From an uncultured Pelagibacteraceae bacterium (lineage in GTDB: Bacteria > Pseudomonadota > Alphaproteobacteria > Pelagibacterales > Pelagibacteraceae): DNA of 48,536 nt. A program made the translations under genes and the position numbers. The stretch lies in NCBI GenBank assembly GCA_902517615.1, contig CABYCY010000011.1, positions 1 through 48,536 on the forward strand. Reading direction: 5' to 3'. Under the pieces are notes generated by a model that worked only from the letters and a program-made list of their open reading frames with translations, did not search any database and had not been told where the DNA came from. Shown here piece by piece: positions 35,989 through 42,709 of the stretch; the first letter of the stretch is position 1; every line of letters begins with the position of its first letter.

Positions 35989-36884
35989 AAAAAAAATACC
36001 CAAGAGATTTGGTAGGATATGGTTCCAAAAAAGTTAAGGTAAGGTGGCCTGGAAACGCTAAGTTAGCTTTACAATTTGTGCTAAATTATGAAGAAGGGGC
36101 AGAAAATTGTATTCTGCATGGAGATAAAACCTCAGAGGTGTTTTTATCGGAAATTATAGGAGCAAAACCAATTAAAGGTCGACACTTAAATATGGAGTCA
36201 ATTTACGAATATGGATCAAGAAGAGGATTTTGGAGAATTCATGATTTATTTAAAAAGAAAAAAATACCACTTACTATTTTTGGTGTCGCGATGGCATTAG
36301 AAAGAAATAAAGAAGTTTGTTCAGCTATAAAAAAAGCGAATTATGAGGTTGCTTGTCATGGATGGAGGTGGATTGATTATCAAAATGTACCAAAGAAAAG
36401 AGAAAAGAACGATATGAAACTAGCAATAAAATCAATAAAAAAAATTTTTGGTGCTCAACCTGCTGGTTGGTATACAGGGAGATGTAGTACAAATACTTTA
36501 GATTTAGTTATTCAAAATGGAAATTTTTTATACTGTAGTGATACATATAGTGATGATCTTCCTTATTGGATAAAAAAAGGTAATAAAAAACAATTAATGG
36601 TTCCTTATACACTTGATAACAATGATATGAGATTTGCAACTAATCAAGGATTTAATTCTGGTGAACAGTTTTACAATTACTTAAAAGACAGTTTCGATGC
36701 TTTTTACGAAGAAGGAAAATCTTCACCAAAAATGATGTCAGTTGGTTTACATTGTAGATTAATTGGTAGACCTGGTAGAATACAGTCCCTCAAGAGGTTT
36801 TTAAATTATGTTTCAAAATTTAAAGATATTTGGATTTGTAAAAGAGTAGACATAGCAAAACATTGGATTAAAAATTATAGCTGA
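35985..36884 (+). CDS. puuE: Allantoinase PuuE (polysaccharide-deacetylase fold)
   Basis: Opens the allantoin ring to allantoate. It is a metal-cofactor-independent type unrelated to amidohydrolase allantoinases. The 299-residue protein begins YPRDLVGYGSKKVKVRWPG and has LQFVLNYEEGAENCILHGD, IYEYGSRRGFWRIHDLF, EVACHGWRWIDY and GWYTGRCSTNT, all closely PuuE-type. No signal peptide, so it is cytoplasmic. Last gene of the uraD-alc-allA operon; its 3' end meets the converging cytochrome c gene after 8 bases. Confidence 0.94.
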   Translation: MKKKYPRDLVGYGSKKVKVRWPGNAKLALQFVLNYEEGAENCILHGDKTSEVFLSEIIGAKPIKGRHLNMESIYEYGSRRGFWRIHDLFKKKKIPLTIFGVAMALERNKEVCSAIKKANYEVACHGWRWIDYQNVPKKREKNDMKLAIKSIKKIFGAQPAGWYTGRCSTNTLDLVIQNGNFLYCSDTYSDDLPYWIKKGNKKQLMVPYTLDNNDMRFATNQGFNSGEQFYNYLKDSFDAFYEEGKSSPKMMSVGLHCRLIGRPGRIQSLKRFLNYVSKFKDIWICKRVDIAKHWIKNYS

Positions 36885-36892
36885 AATTTTTG

Positions 36893-37216
36893 TTATTTCT
36901 CTGCACTTATAGAAACATAATGAGCAACTGCTTCTATTTCCTCATCAGATAAAATACCCTCCATTGCAGGCATTACCCCTATGCCATTTTTAACAGCCAT
37001 AAGAATTGTTTGAACTTGAGGTCTTATTTGGTTTAGATTTGGACCGATTTCAGCAATTGATCCAGCGTCTGAGAGGCTATGACATGCAGCACAATTTCCT
37101 GCTTCAAGAAATACCTCTTTTCCCTTAATAAATAACTCATCGGCACTAGTTTGAATATTTGAAGCAAATATTAAAAAAAATAAAGTGCTAAAGAAATTTA
37201 AAAATAATTTTTTCAC
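36893..37216 (-). CDS. Small periplasmic cytochrome c, probable partner of PuuD
   Basis: A 107-residue class I c-type cytochrome. The signal peptide covers about residues 1-25 (ending near TSADE). The heme site is CAACH (42-46), and the distal Met is Met 82 or 85 in GVMPAMEG, ahead of the C-terminal helix EEIEAVAHYVS. It starts with GTG at 37216 in front of a 43-base divergent gap. PuuD here lacks the C-terminal cytochrome domain found in full-length relatives, and this gene lies within the purine cluster, so it most likely supplies that domain in trans (inference). A general electron carrier is the alternative. Confidence 0.88.
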   Translation of the reverse strand: MKKLFLNFFSTLFFLIFASNIQTSADELFIKGKEVFLEAGNCAACHSLSDAGSIAEIGPNLNQIRPQVQTILMAVKNGIGVMPAMEGILSDEEIEAVAHYVSISAEK

Positions 37217-37259
37217 TTAAATTTGGTATCATAATTAAAAAAAATTAAAAAGGAGAATT

Positions 37260-37547
37260 ATGAAAGCATATTGGGTTGCAAATTATACAGAAATAAAGGA
37301 TACGGAAAGACTTAAAAAATACGCTGTAAAAGCTAAAGAAGCTGTTGAAAAATATTCTGGAAAAATATTAGCAAGAAGTGCAAATAATATAACTTTAGAG
37401 GGTAGAGAGATGGTTAGAGTGGCTCTTGCAGAATTCCCAGATATTGAGGCTGCTAAAAATTGCTATAATTCAGAAGAGTACGTTGAAGCTAGAAAACATT
37501 TAGAAAAAAATGTTATTAGAGAACATATTATTTTTGAAGGAATGTAA
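37260..37547 (+). CDS. DUF1330 protein (first paralogue)
   Basis: A 95-residue ferredoxin-like alpha+beta protein of the DUF1330 family: KAYWVANYTEIKDTERLKKY, the central ILARSAN, RVALAEFPDIEAAKNCYNSE, and YVEAR near the C-terminus. Biochemical function is unknown. A strong AAAGGAG ribosome-binding site precedes the ATG. It opens a plus-strand run DUF1330-xdhC(N)-xdhC(C)-DUF1330. The placement implies a role connected with xanthine dehydrogenase or a purine intermediate, but that is inference. Confidence 0.8.
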   Translation: MKAYWVANYTEIKDTERLKKYAVKAKEAVEKYSGKILARSANNITLEGREMVRVALAEFPDIEAAKNCYNSEEYVEARKHLEKNVIREHIIFEGM

Positions 37548-37576
37548 AATAAATTTTATATTTAAAAAAAATTTTT

Positions 37577-37903
37577 ATGGAAAAACCATCAGAAACAATT
37601 TTAGAAAGTGCTAATTCATGGATTGAGACTCAGCAAAAAGTAGCTTTAGCAACTGTGATCAAAACTTGGGGCTCATCACCATGCCAAATTGGATCTAAAA
37701 TGATTATAAATGAAAAAGGTGACTTCCTAGGATCAGTATCAGGAGGTTGTGTCGAAACGAACGTTATAAATGAATGTTTAGAATTAATGAAAAATAATAT
37801 TTCATTCAAAAAAATACATTTTACTATTCAAGATGAGAATGCATGGAGTGTTGGTCTTGCATGTGGAGGAGAATTAACAATCTTTATAGAACAAATTAAC
37901 TAA
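37577..37903 (+). CDS. xdhC: XdhC/CoxI-family protein, N-terminal half (separate gene)
   Basis: The 108-residue protein corresponds to the XdhC_CoxI domain. TVIKTWGSSPCQIGSKMII carries the Cys and GS motif, then FLGSVSGGCVETNVI and AWSVGLACGGELTIFIE. XdhC proteins bind molybdenum cofactor, oversee its sulfuration and insert it into XdhB. The Rossmann half normally fused downstream is a separate gene starting on the shared base of TAATG. Both halves look intact, so this is a split gene rather than a decayed one. Confidence 0.88.
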   Translation: MEKPSETILESANSWIETQQKVALATVIKTWGSSPCQIGSKMIINEKGDFLGSVSGGCVETNVINECLELMKNNISFKKIHFTIQDENAWSVGLACGGELTIFIEQIN

Positions 37904-38601
37904 TGAAAACTGAAGTACTTAAAGAAATTATTAAAAAAAAATTATCTAGAGAAGATTTTGCTGTTCTAACAAATTTATCAACTAGTAAAAGTCAAATATT
38001 TGATTCTAAAAAATTATTAAGTAAAGAATTTGAAAATTACGAAAATGAAATAAATAATTACTATAATTTAAAAAAAAATGGTGTAATTGATGGAACAGAA
38101 ATATTCATTTTAAATTATATTAGCCCAATTGAAGTAATAATTATAGGTGCAGTTCATATAGCACAGTATTTAATCGATTTATTAAAAAATTTTAATTTTG
38201 CGGTTACAATTATCGATCCTAGAAAATATTTTACAACTGAACAAAGATTTAAAAATATTAAAATAATAAATGAATGGCCCAACAAAGCTTTAGAAAAAAT
38301 TGAAACAAGCTCAAATTTTGCATTAATTACTTTAACACATGACCCAAAAATTGATGATCCAGCATTAAATTATGCATTAAAAAACAAATTTTTTTATATA
38401 GGTGCTCTTGGAAGTAAAAAAACACATGAAAATAGATGTAAAAGATTAAAAGAAGCTGGATTTAATGAAAAAGAAATTAAATCTATACATGGTCCAATAG
38501 GGATAAAATTTGGAGGTAAATCTACTCCTGAAATCGCTTTATCGATTGTCGCTCAATTAGTCTCTGAAACAAACAAATTATTATTGAACTCTAAAAAATA
38601 A
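37903..38601 (+). CDS. XdhC/CoxF-family protein, C-terminal Rossmann half (separate gene)
   Basis: A 232-residue protein. About 75 variable N-terminal residues are followed by the XdhC Rossmann domain: VIIIGAVHIAQYLIDLL (a GxxxxA nucleotide-binding loop), VTIIDPRKYF, LITLTHDPKIDDPAL, FFYIGALGSKKTHENR, IHGPIGIKFGGKSTPEIALSIVAQ. It acts with the preceding protein in maturing the xanthine dehydrogenase molybdenum site (family knowledge). Translational coupling through TAATG should give equal amounts of the two halves. Confidence 0.88.
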   Translation: MKTEVLKEIIKKKLSREDFAVLTNLSTSKSQIFDSKKLLSKEFENYENEINNYYNLKKNGVIDGTEIFILNYISPIEVIIIGAVHIAQYLIDLLKNFNFAVTIIDPRKYFTTEQRFKNIKIINEWPNKALEKIETSSNFALITLTHDPKIDDPALNYALKNKFFYIGALGSKKTHENRCKRLKEAGFNEKEIKSIHGPIGIKFGGKSTPEIALSIVAQLVSETNKLLLNSKK

Positions 38602-38618
38602 AATTTAAAATTAATCTA

Positions 38619-38918
38619 ATGAAAAAAGGTTACTGGATAAGCTTATATTCAAAAGTTGAAAATCAAGAAAACTTAAAAAAATACTCAGAAGCTGTGATTC
38701 CTATAATAAAAAGTTTTGGTGGAGTTCCACTTATAAGAGGCGGTAAACATCAAGCTTATAACGGTGATGATTTTATTAAAACAGTCGTATGGGAGTTCCC
38801 AAGTTATGAAAAAGCAATTGAGTGTCACGACTCTGCTGAATACCAAGCTGGATGGGGTTTGGCTAAAGATACTACCGTAAGGCATATGCAAGTTATAGAG
38901 GGCTTTAGTACTGAATAG
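38619..38918 (+). CDS. DUF1330 protein (second paralogue)
   Basis: A 99-residue member of the same family as 37260-37547: KKGYWISLYSKVENQENLKKY, FGGVPLIRGGKHQ (the conserved GG..L.RGG turn), TVVWEFPSYEKAIECHDSAEYQ and VRHMQVIEG. The two paralogues are clearly related but divergent. It follows xdhC by 17 bases and ends with a 14-base tail-to-tail overlap with the DNA glycosylase gene. Function unknown; association with the purine genes is positional. Confidence 0.8.
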   Translation: MKKGYWISLYSKVENQENLKKYSEAVIPIIKSFGGVPLIRGGKHQAYNGDDFIKTVVWEFPSYEKAIECHDSAEYQAGWGLAKDTTVRHMQVIEGFSTE

Positions 38919-39540
38919 GTTCAGGGTCTATACTTCTCCATAGATACCATGTTGCTACCGAACAGTAAGGTGAAAATTTTTTATTTAAGTAACTAACATA
39001 ACTTTCGGGTGGTAAATATTTTTTATTATAATTTTTAGAGATAGCTCTTAATAATCCAATATCCTGAACAGGCCAAATATTTGAGCGATTATATGTAAAT
39101 AACAAAATCATTTCTGCTGACCATCTTCCAATTTGTCTTAACTGAGAAAGATAAATTATAGCATCTTCATCTGACATTTTTGAAATAAGTTTTGGATTAA
39201 ATGTTTTGTTTAATACTTGTTTAGCTAAACTTTTTATTCCTTTTACTTTTTGTCTACTTAAGCCACAGCTCTTTAACTGAACACTAGATAATTTATTAAC
39301 AGTTTTTGCATCTATCTTATTTTTACATTTTTTGTTAAATTTTAAAAAAACTGAATTGGCAGCGGCAACACTAATTTGTTGCCCTATTATACTTTTACAA
39401 AGAGAAAAAAATACATCTTTTCTAGAAGTCAAAACTGTCTCTGAAGGAGACTTATATTTTTTAATCAAAGAAGACATAGTTTTATCTTTTTTAGATAAAT
39501 ACTTTTTTGCTTTGTTCCAATAAATAGGTCTTTTACTCAT
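38905..39540 (-). CDS. alkA: DNA-3-methyladenine glycosylase II family (HhH-GPD)
   Basis: Base-excision repair glycosylase removing alkylated purines. 211 residues, lacking the AlkA N-terminal domain, so it is the short form. Features: SIIGQQISVAAANSV (50-64), the helix-hairpin-helix LRQIGRWSAEMIL (134-146) and catalytic Asp 160 in WPVQDIGLLRA. There is no FeS cluster loop, which argues against Nth/MutY. It overlaps the DMT transporter upstream by 8 bases (same strand) and DUF1330 downstream by 14 bases (opposite strand). Confidence 0.9.
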   Translation of the reverse strand: MSKRPIYWNKAKKYLSKKDKTMSSLIKKYKSPSETVLTSRKDVFFSLCKSIIGQQISVAAANSVFLKFNKKCKNKIDAKTVNKLSSVQLKSCGLSRQKVKGIKSLAKQVLNKTFNPKLISKMSDEDAIIYLSQLRQIGRWSAEMILLFTYNRSNIWPVQDIGLLRAISKNYNKKYLPPESYVSYLNKKFSPYCSVATWYLWRSIDPEPIQY

Positions 39541-40414
39541 GGCTAGAAACGGATGTGTTTTTATTTAAAAATATTTCACGCCTAAATATAATAAATGAAG
39601 ATAAAATTACTAAAACAGAACCCATCAAGGTTTTAGATGTGGGTATTTCATCCCAAATAAAGTATCCAAATATAATGGCAAAAACTAAAGCTAAATACTT
39701 TAAAGGTGTCACTAAACTCACTTCAGATAGCTTATAAGATTGAGATAACCATAAATTCGCAATACCACCCAATATTCCAATCATTGATAATAAAAATAAG
39801 TCAATAAAACTTGGCATAATCCAATTTTGATAAAAAGAAAATAAACTTAAAATCAGTATCGAAAATGAAAAGAAAAAACTAATTAACCAAACAGGTTCTG
39901 TTGAAGATAGTTTCCTTATAGCAATAGCAACATAAGATAATCCTAAACAGAAAACTATTGGATAAATATAAAAAATATTCAAAGAACTAAATCCTGGTTC
40001 TGAGATAATAACTATACCTAAAAACCCAACAAATACAGCCAACCATCTATACAAACCGACTCTTTCATTTAATAAAAAGATTGAAAATATTGTTGTAAAT
40101 ATTGGTGCTGCAAAAGAAATACTTACAACAGTTGCTAATGGTAAATTTCTTAAAGCAATAAATATTGCTACTATTGAAACTAACCCAGCTAAACATCTTT
40201 TAAAATGTAGCAAGGGTCTTGTTGTTTTATAAAAATCAAAATATCTATCTCTAGGAATTAGAAATAAAATTGGAATAATTCCACAAAAACCTCTAAAAAA
40301 TAATACTTGTCCTACTGGATAATCATCAGACCATTTAACAATTACATCCATCATTGAAAATGCACAGACAGATATAAACATGTAAAAAAAGCCTAATTGA
40401 TTTTTTGACAACAT
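39533..40414 (-). CDS. DMT-superfamily (EamA) transporter
   Basis: A 293-residue inner-membrane protein with ten hydrophobic helices in two EamA repeats. It has VGQVLFFRGFCGIIPI near residue 40, FAAPIFTTIFSIFLLNERVG at the end of repeat 1, and TPLKYLALVFAIIFGYFIWDE at the end of repeat 2. Family members export metabolites such as amino acids or nucleobase-related compounds; the substrate is not deducible. It is co-directional with alkA (8-base overlap). Divergent from msrA over 34 bases. Confidence 0.87.
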   Translation of the reverse strand: MLSKNQLGFFYMFISVCAFSMMDVIVKWSDDYPVGQVLFFRGFCGIIPILFLIPRDRYFDFYKTTRPLLHFKRCLAGLVSIVAIFIALRNLPLATVVSISFAAPIFTTIFSIFLLNERVGLYRWLAVFVGFLGIVIISEPGFSSLNIFYIYPIVFCLGLSYVAIAIRKLSSTEPVWLISFFFSFSILILSLFSFYQNWIMPSFIDLFLLSMIGILGGIANLWLSQSYKLSEVSLVTPLKYLALVFAIIFGYFIWDEIPTSKTLMGSVLVILSSFIIFRREIFLNKNTSVSSHE

Positions 40415-40448
40415 ATGATTAACTTTAGATTAATTAAGTAATTTATCA

Positions 40449-40892
40449 ATGGAAATAGCAATTTTAGGATTAGGATGTTTTTGGGGACCCGAAATTAAGT
40501 TTAGTAAACTTGACGGTGTTATAAAAACAGAAGTAGGTTATTGTGGGGGACATAACGCTCAAACTAACTACAAAGAAGTATGTTCAGGTAAAACAAATCA
40601 TGCTGAAGTAGTTAAATTAGATTTTGACCCTGAAGTTATATCTTATGAAAAAGTTCTTGAATATTTTTTCGAAATTCATGACCCAACAACTTTGAATTCT
40701 CAAGGACCTGATTTTGGAACCCAATATAGAAGTGAAATTTTTTATTTAAATAATCAGCAAAAAATTACTGCTGAAAAATTAATTGAAAAAAAAAATATCA
40801 AATTATCTGGAAAAGTTGTTACAAAAGTTTCTTTAGTTAAAAATTATTGTCCAGCAGAAGAATACCATCAACGATATTTGGAAAAAAGATAG
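40449..40892 (+). CDS. msrA: Peptide-methionine (S)-S-oxide reductase MsrA
   Basis: Reduces methionine-S-sulfoxide in proteins. It is 147 residues, a compact form, with the catalytic motif GLGCFWGPE (Cys 10). EVGYCGGHN, the Glu-containing FFEIHDPTTLNSQGPDFGTQYRS and the final VKNYCPAEEYHQRYLEK are all present. The GYCGG and NYCPAEEYHQ Cys residues probably act in recycling. It is followed after 1 base by sseA, forming a small sulfur/redox pair. Confidence 0.95.
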   Translation: MEIAILGLGCFWGPEIKFSKLDGVIKTEVGYCGGHNAQTNYKEVCSGKTNHAEVVKLDFDPEVISYEKVLEYFFEIHDPTTLNSQGPDFGTQYRSEIFYLNNQQKITAEKLIEKKNIKLSGKVVTKVSLVKNYCPAEEYHQRYLEKR

Positions 40893-40893
40893 C

Positions 40894-41706
40894 ATGTCTC
40901 TGGTTGATACAAATTGGCTGGAGAAGAATATTGATACTGTTAAAATTATTGATTGTTCGTGGCACATGCCTCAAACTCAAAGAAATGGTTTTGAGGAGTA
41001 TAATAAAGAACATATACCAAATGCAATTTTTTTTGATTTAGATAAAAACTCGAGGTTAGATACTAACCTACCACACATGTTGACCGATCCTAATTCATGG
41101 GAAAAAATAATGAGTAACATGGGTATAGTAAACAGTGATAGAATAGTAGTTTATGATAACTCTGATGTTATCAGCTCTTGTAGATGTTGGTATAATTTAA
41201 TTTACTATGGTCATGATCCAAAACTTGTTCATGTACTAGATGGGGGATTAAAAAAATGGAAAAAAGAATATAAAACCACAAATAATAAAGAAGTGGTCAC
41301 TAAAACTTCTGCTTACTCGTCTAAGGAAAATATAGAACTTGTTAAAAATAAAAAACAGATAGATGAAAATATTTATAAAAACGATTTTAATATTGTTGAT
41401 GCAAGAAGTAGAGATAGATTTGAGGGTAAGGTAGCTGAGCCAAGGAAAGGCTTGAGAAGTGGGTCAATAAAAAATTCTTTTTGCTTACCTTTTGGAGAAT
41501 TAATAAATGAAGATCATACATTTATCAGCAAAGATAAAATCTCAGAAAAATTTGATTCATTTAAATTTGACCCTAGTAAAAATCTAGTATTTTCATGTGG
41601 ATCAGGAGTAACAGCTAGTGTATTGGCACTAGCTTATTCCTTAATAAATGCTAAATATATGCCCACAATATACGATGGCTCATGGTCAGAGTATGGAAAG
41701 AATTAA
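40894..41706 (+). CDS. sseA: 3-Mercaptopyruvate/thiosulfate sulfurtransferase
   Basis: A tandem-rhodanese enzyme of 270 residues. The first, inactive domain contains YDNSDVISSCRCWYNLIYYG. The second contains VDARSRDRFEGKVAEPR and the active-site loop SCGSGVTAS (Cys 235). The CGSGVTA loop is of the mercaptopyruvate type rather than the CRKGVT of thiosulfate sulfurtransferase. Likely cytoplasmic. Directly downstream of msrA with one spacer base, and 3 bases ahead of the efflux adaptor gene, so msrA-sseA-RND genes may be one transcript. Confidence 0.92.
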   Translation: MSLVDTNWLEKNIDTVKIIDCSWHMPQTQRNGFEEYNKEHIPNAIFFDLDKNSRLDTNLPHMLTDPNSWEKIMSNMGIVNSDRIVVYDNSDVISSCRCWYNLIYYGHDPKLVHVLDGGLKKWKKEYKTTNNKEVVTKTSAYSSKENIELVKNKKQIDENIYKNDFNIVDARSRDRFEGKVAEPRKGLRSGSIKNSFCLPFGELINEDHTFISKDKISEKFDSFKFDPSKNLVFSCGSGVTASVLALAYSLINAKYMPTIYDGSWSEYGKN

Positions 41707-41709
41707 TTA

Positions 41710-42705
41710 ATGAAAACGTCTACAAAAATAACAAGTATAATAATTATATTTTTCTTAATCATTGCAACAGTAATCATTGGTAGAACAATGATTGGAAATC
41801 ATTTTAAAAAAAAATTTAGTAAAAGACCGCCTCCAGGAATAATAGTAACTAAAACACAGGAAAGAGTTTTTGAGAATATTGTTAGTACTTATGGGACTGC
41901 AGCTCCAATTCAAACACAATCATTTAAAATTGAAAAATATGAAATATTAAAACCAATAAAATTTAATCAAAAAGTTAAAAAAGGAGATGTGATTGCCAAT
42001 CTTAAAAATAGAAAGATTATTGCACAGTTTGATGGTATTATTGGAAAAAGAGAATTCTCAGAAGATTTAGAAGTTTCAAAATCTTCAATACTAATTAATC
42101 TTGAAGATACTAGTTCAATATTTTGTGATGTAGATATACCTGAAATTTTTGTTCCATTTATTAAAGCTGGTTTACCAGTTGATATAAAATTTTCTGGTTA
42201 TAAAAATAAAGTTTATAAAGGACAGGTTGATTCTTTTGCAAGCAGGATAAGTGAAGATACAAGAGCTTTAGCTGCAAGAATAAAAATAGATAATATGTCT
42301 GGTGAAATATTGCCTGGTTCCTTTCTAGAAATTTCAATTAAATATGATGTAAGAAATGGTTTAAGTGCCCCTGACACAAGCACTATAGTAGAAGGTGAAA
42401 ATGTATTTATTTATAAAGTTGATGAAAAAAATAAAGTAATGAAAACAAAAGTAACTATAGGTGATAGATATTTGGGCTTTATAGAAATTTTAGATGGATT
42501 GAATAATGGTGATAAAATTGTTGCTGAAGGAACAAAAAAAGTTAGACCAATGCTAACCATAAGACCAATTGAAAAAGGTGCTAAAAAAAAACAAGGAAAT
42601 TCAGGTTGGGGCAAGAAAAAAAATTCAAAAAAAAATGAAACAAAAAAAGGCAAATTTGATTGGTTAAAAAATATTTTTAAAAAATCTGAAAAAGAAAAAA
42701 AATAA
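41710..42705 (+). CDS. RND efflux periplasmic adaptor (membrane fusion protein)
   Basis: A 331-residue MFP. An N-terminal anchor helix (about residues 8-27) is followed by a split lipoyl domain, KKGDVIANLKNRKIIAQFDG, with little or no coiled-coil hairpin. Beta-barrel and membrane-proximal domains follow: VDSFASRISEDTRALAARIKI and GDRYLGFIEILDGLNNGDKIV. The C-terminus is unusual: residues 285-331 are a Lys-rich tail (GAKKKQGNSGWGKKK, then KKNETKKGKFDWLKN). It bridges the inner-membrane pump to an outer-membrane channel; no TolC homologue is in the window. Confidence 0.88.
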   Translation: MKTSTKITSIIIIFFLIIATVIIGRTMIGNHFKKKFSKRPPPGIIVTKTQERVFENIVSTYGTAAPIQTQSFKIEKYEILKPIKFNQKVKKGDVIANLKNRKIIAQFDGIIGKREFSEDLEVSKSSILINLEDTSSIFCDVDIPEIFVPFIKAGLPVDIKFSGYKNKVYKGQVDSFASRISEDTRALAARIKIDNMSGEILPGSFLEISIKYDVRNGLSAPDTSTIVEGENVFIYKVDEKNKVMKTKVTIGDRYLGFIEILDGLNNGDKIVAEGTKKVRPMLTIRPIEKGAKKKQGNSGWGKKKNSKKNETKKGKFDWLKNIFKKSEKEKK

Positions 42706-42709
42706 TTAA

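Noticed and set aside
37577..38601. xdhC as a frameshifted pseudogene
   Set aside because: Both halves end and begin at domain boundaries, joined by TAATG, and split forms are known; decay is not supported.
20753..38918. Purine island as a recent horizontal acquisition
   Set aside because: Codon use and A/T richness look the same as the flanks, and there are no integrases, tRNA borders, IS elements or direct repeats.
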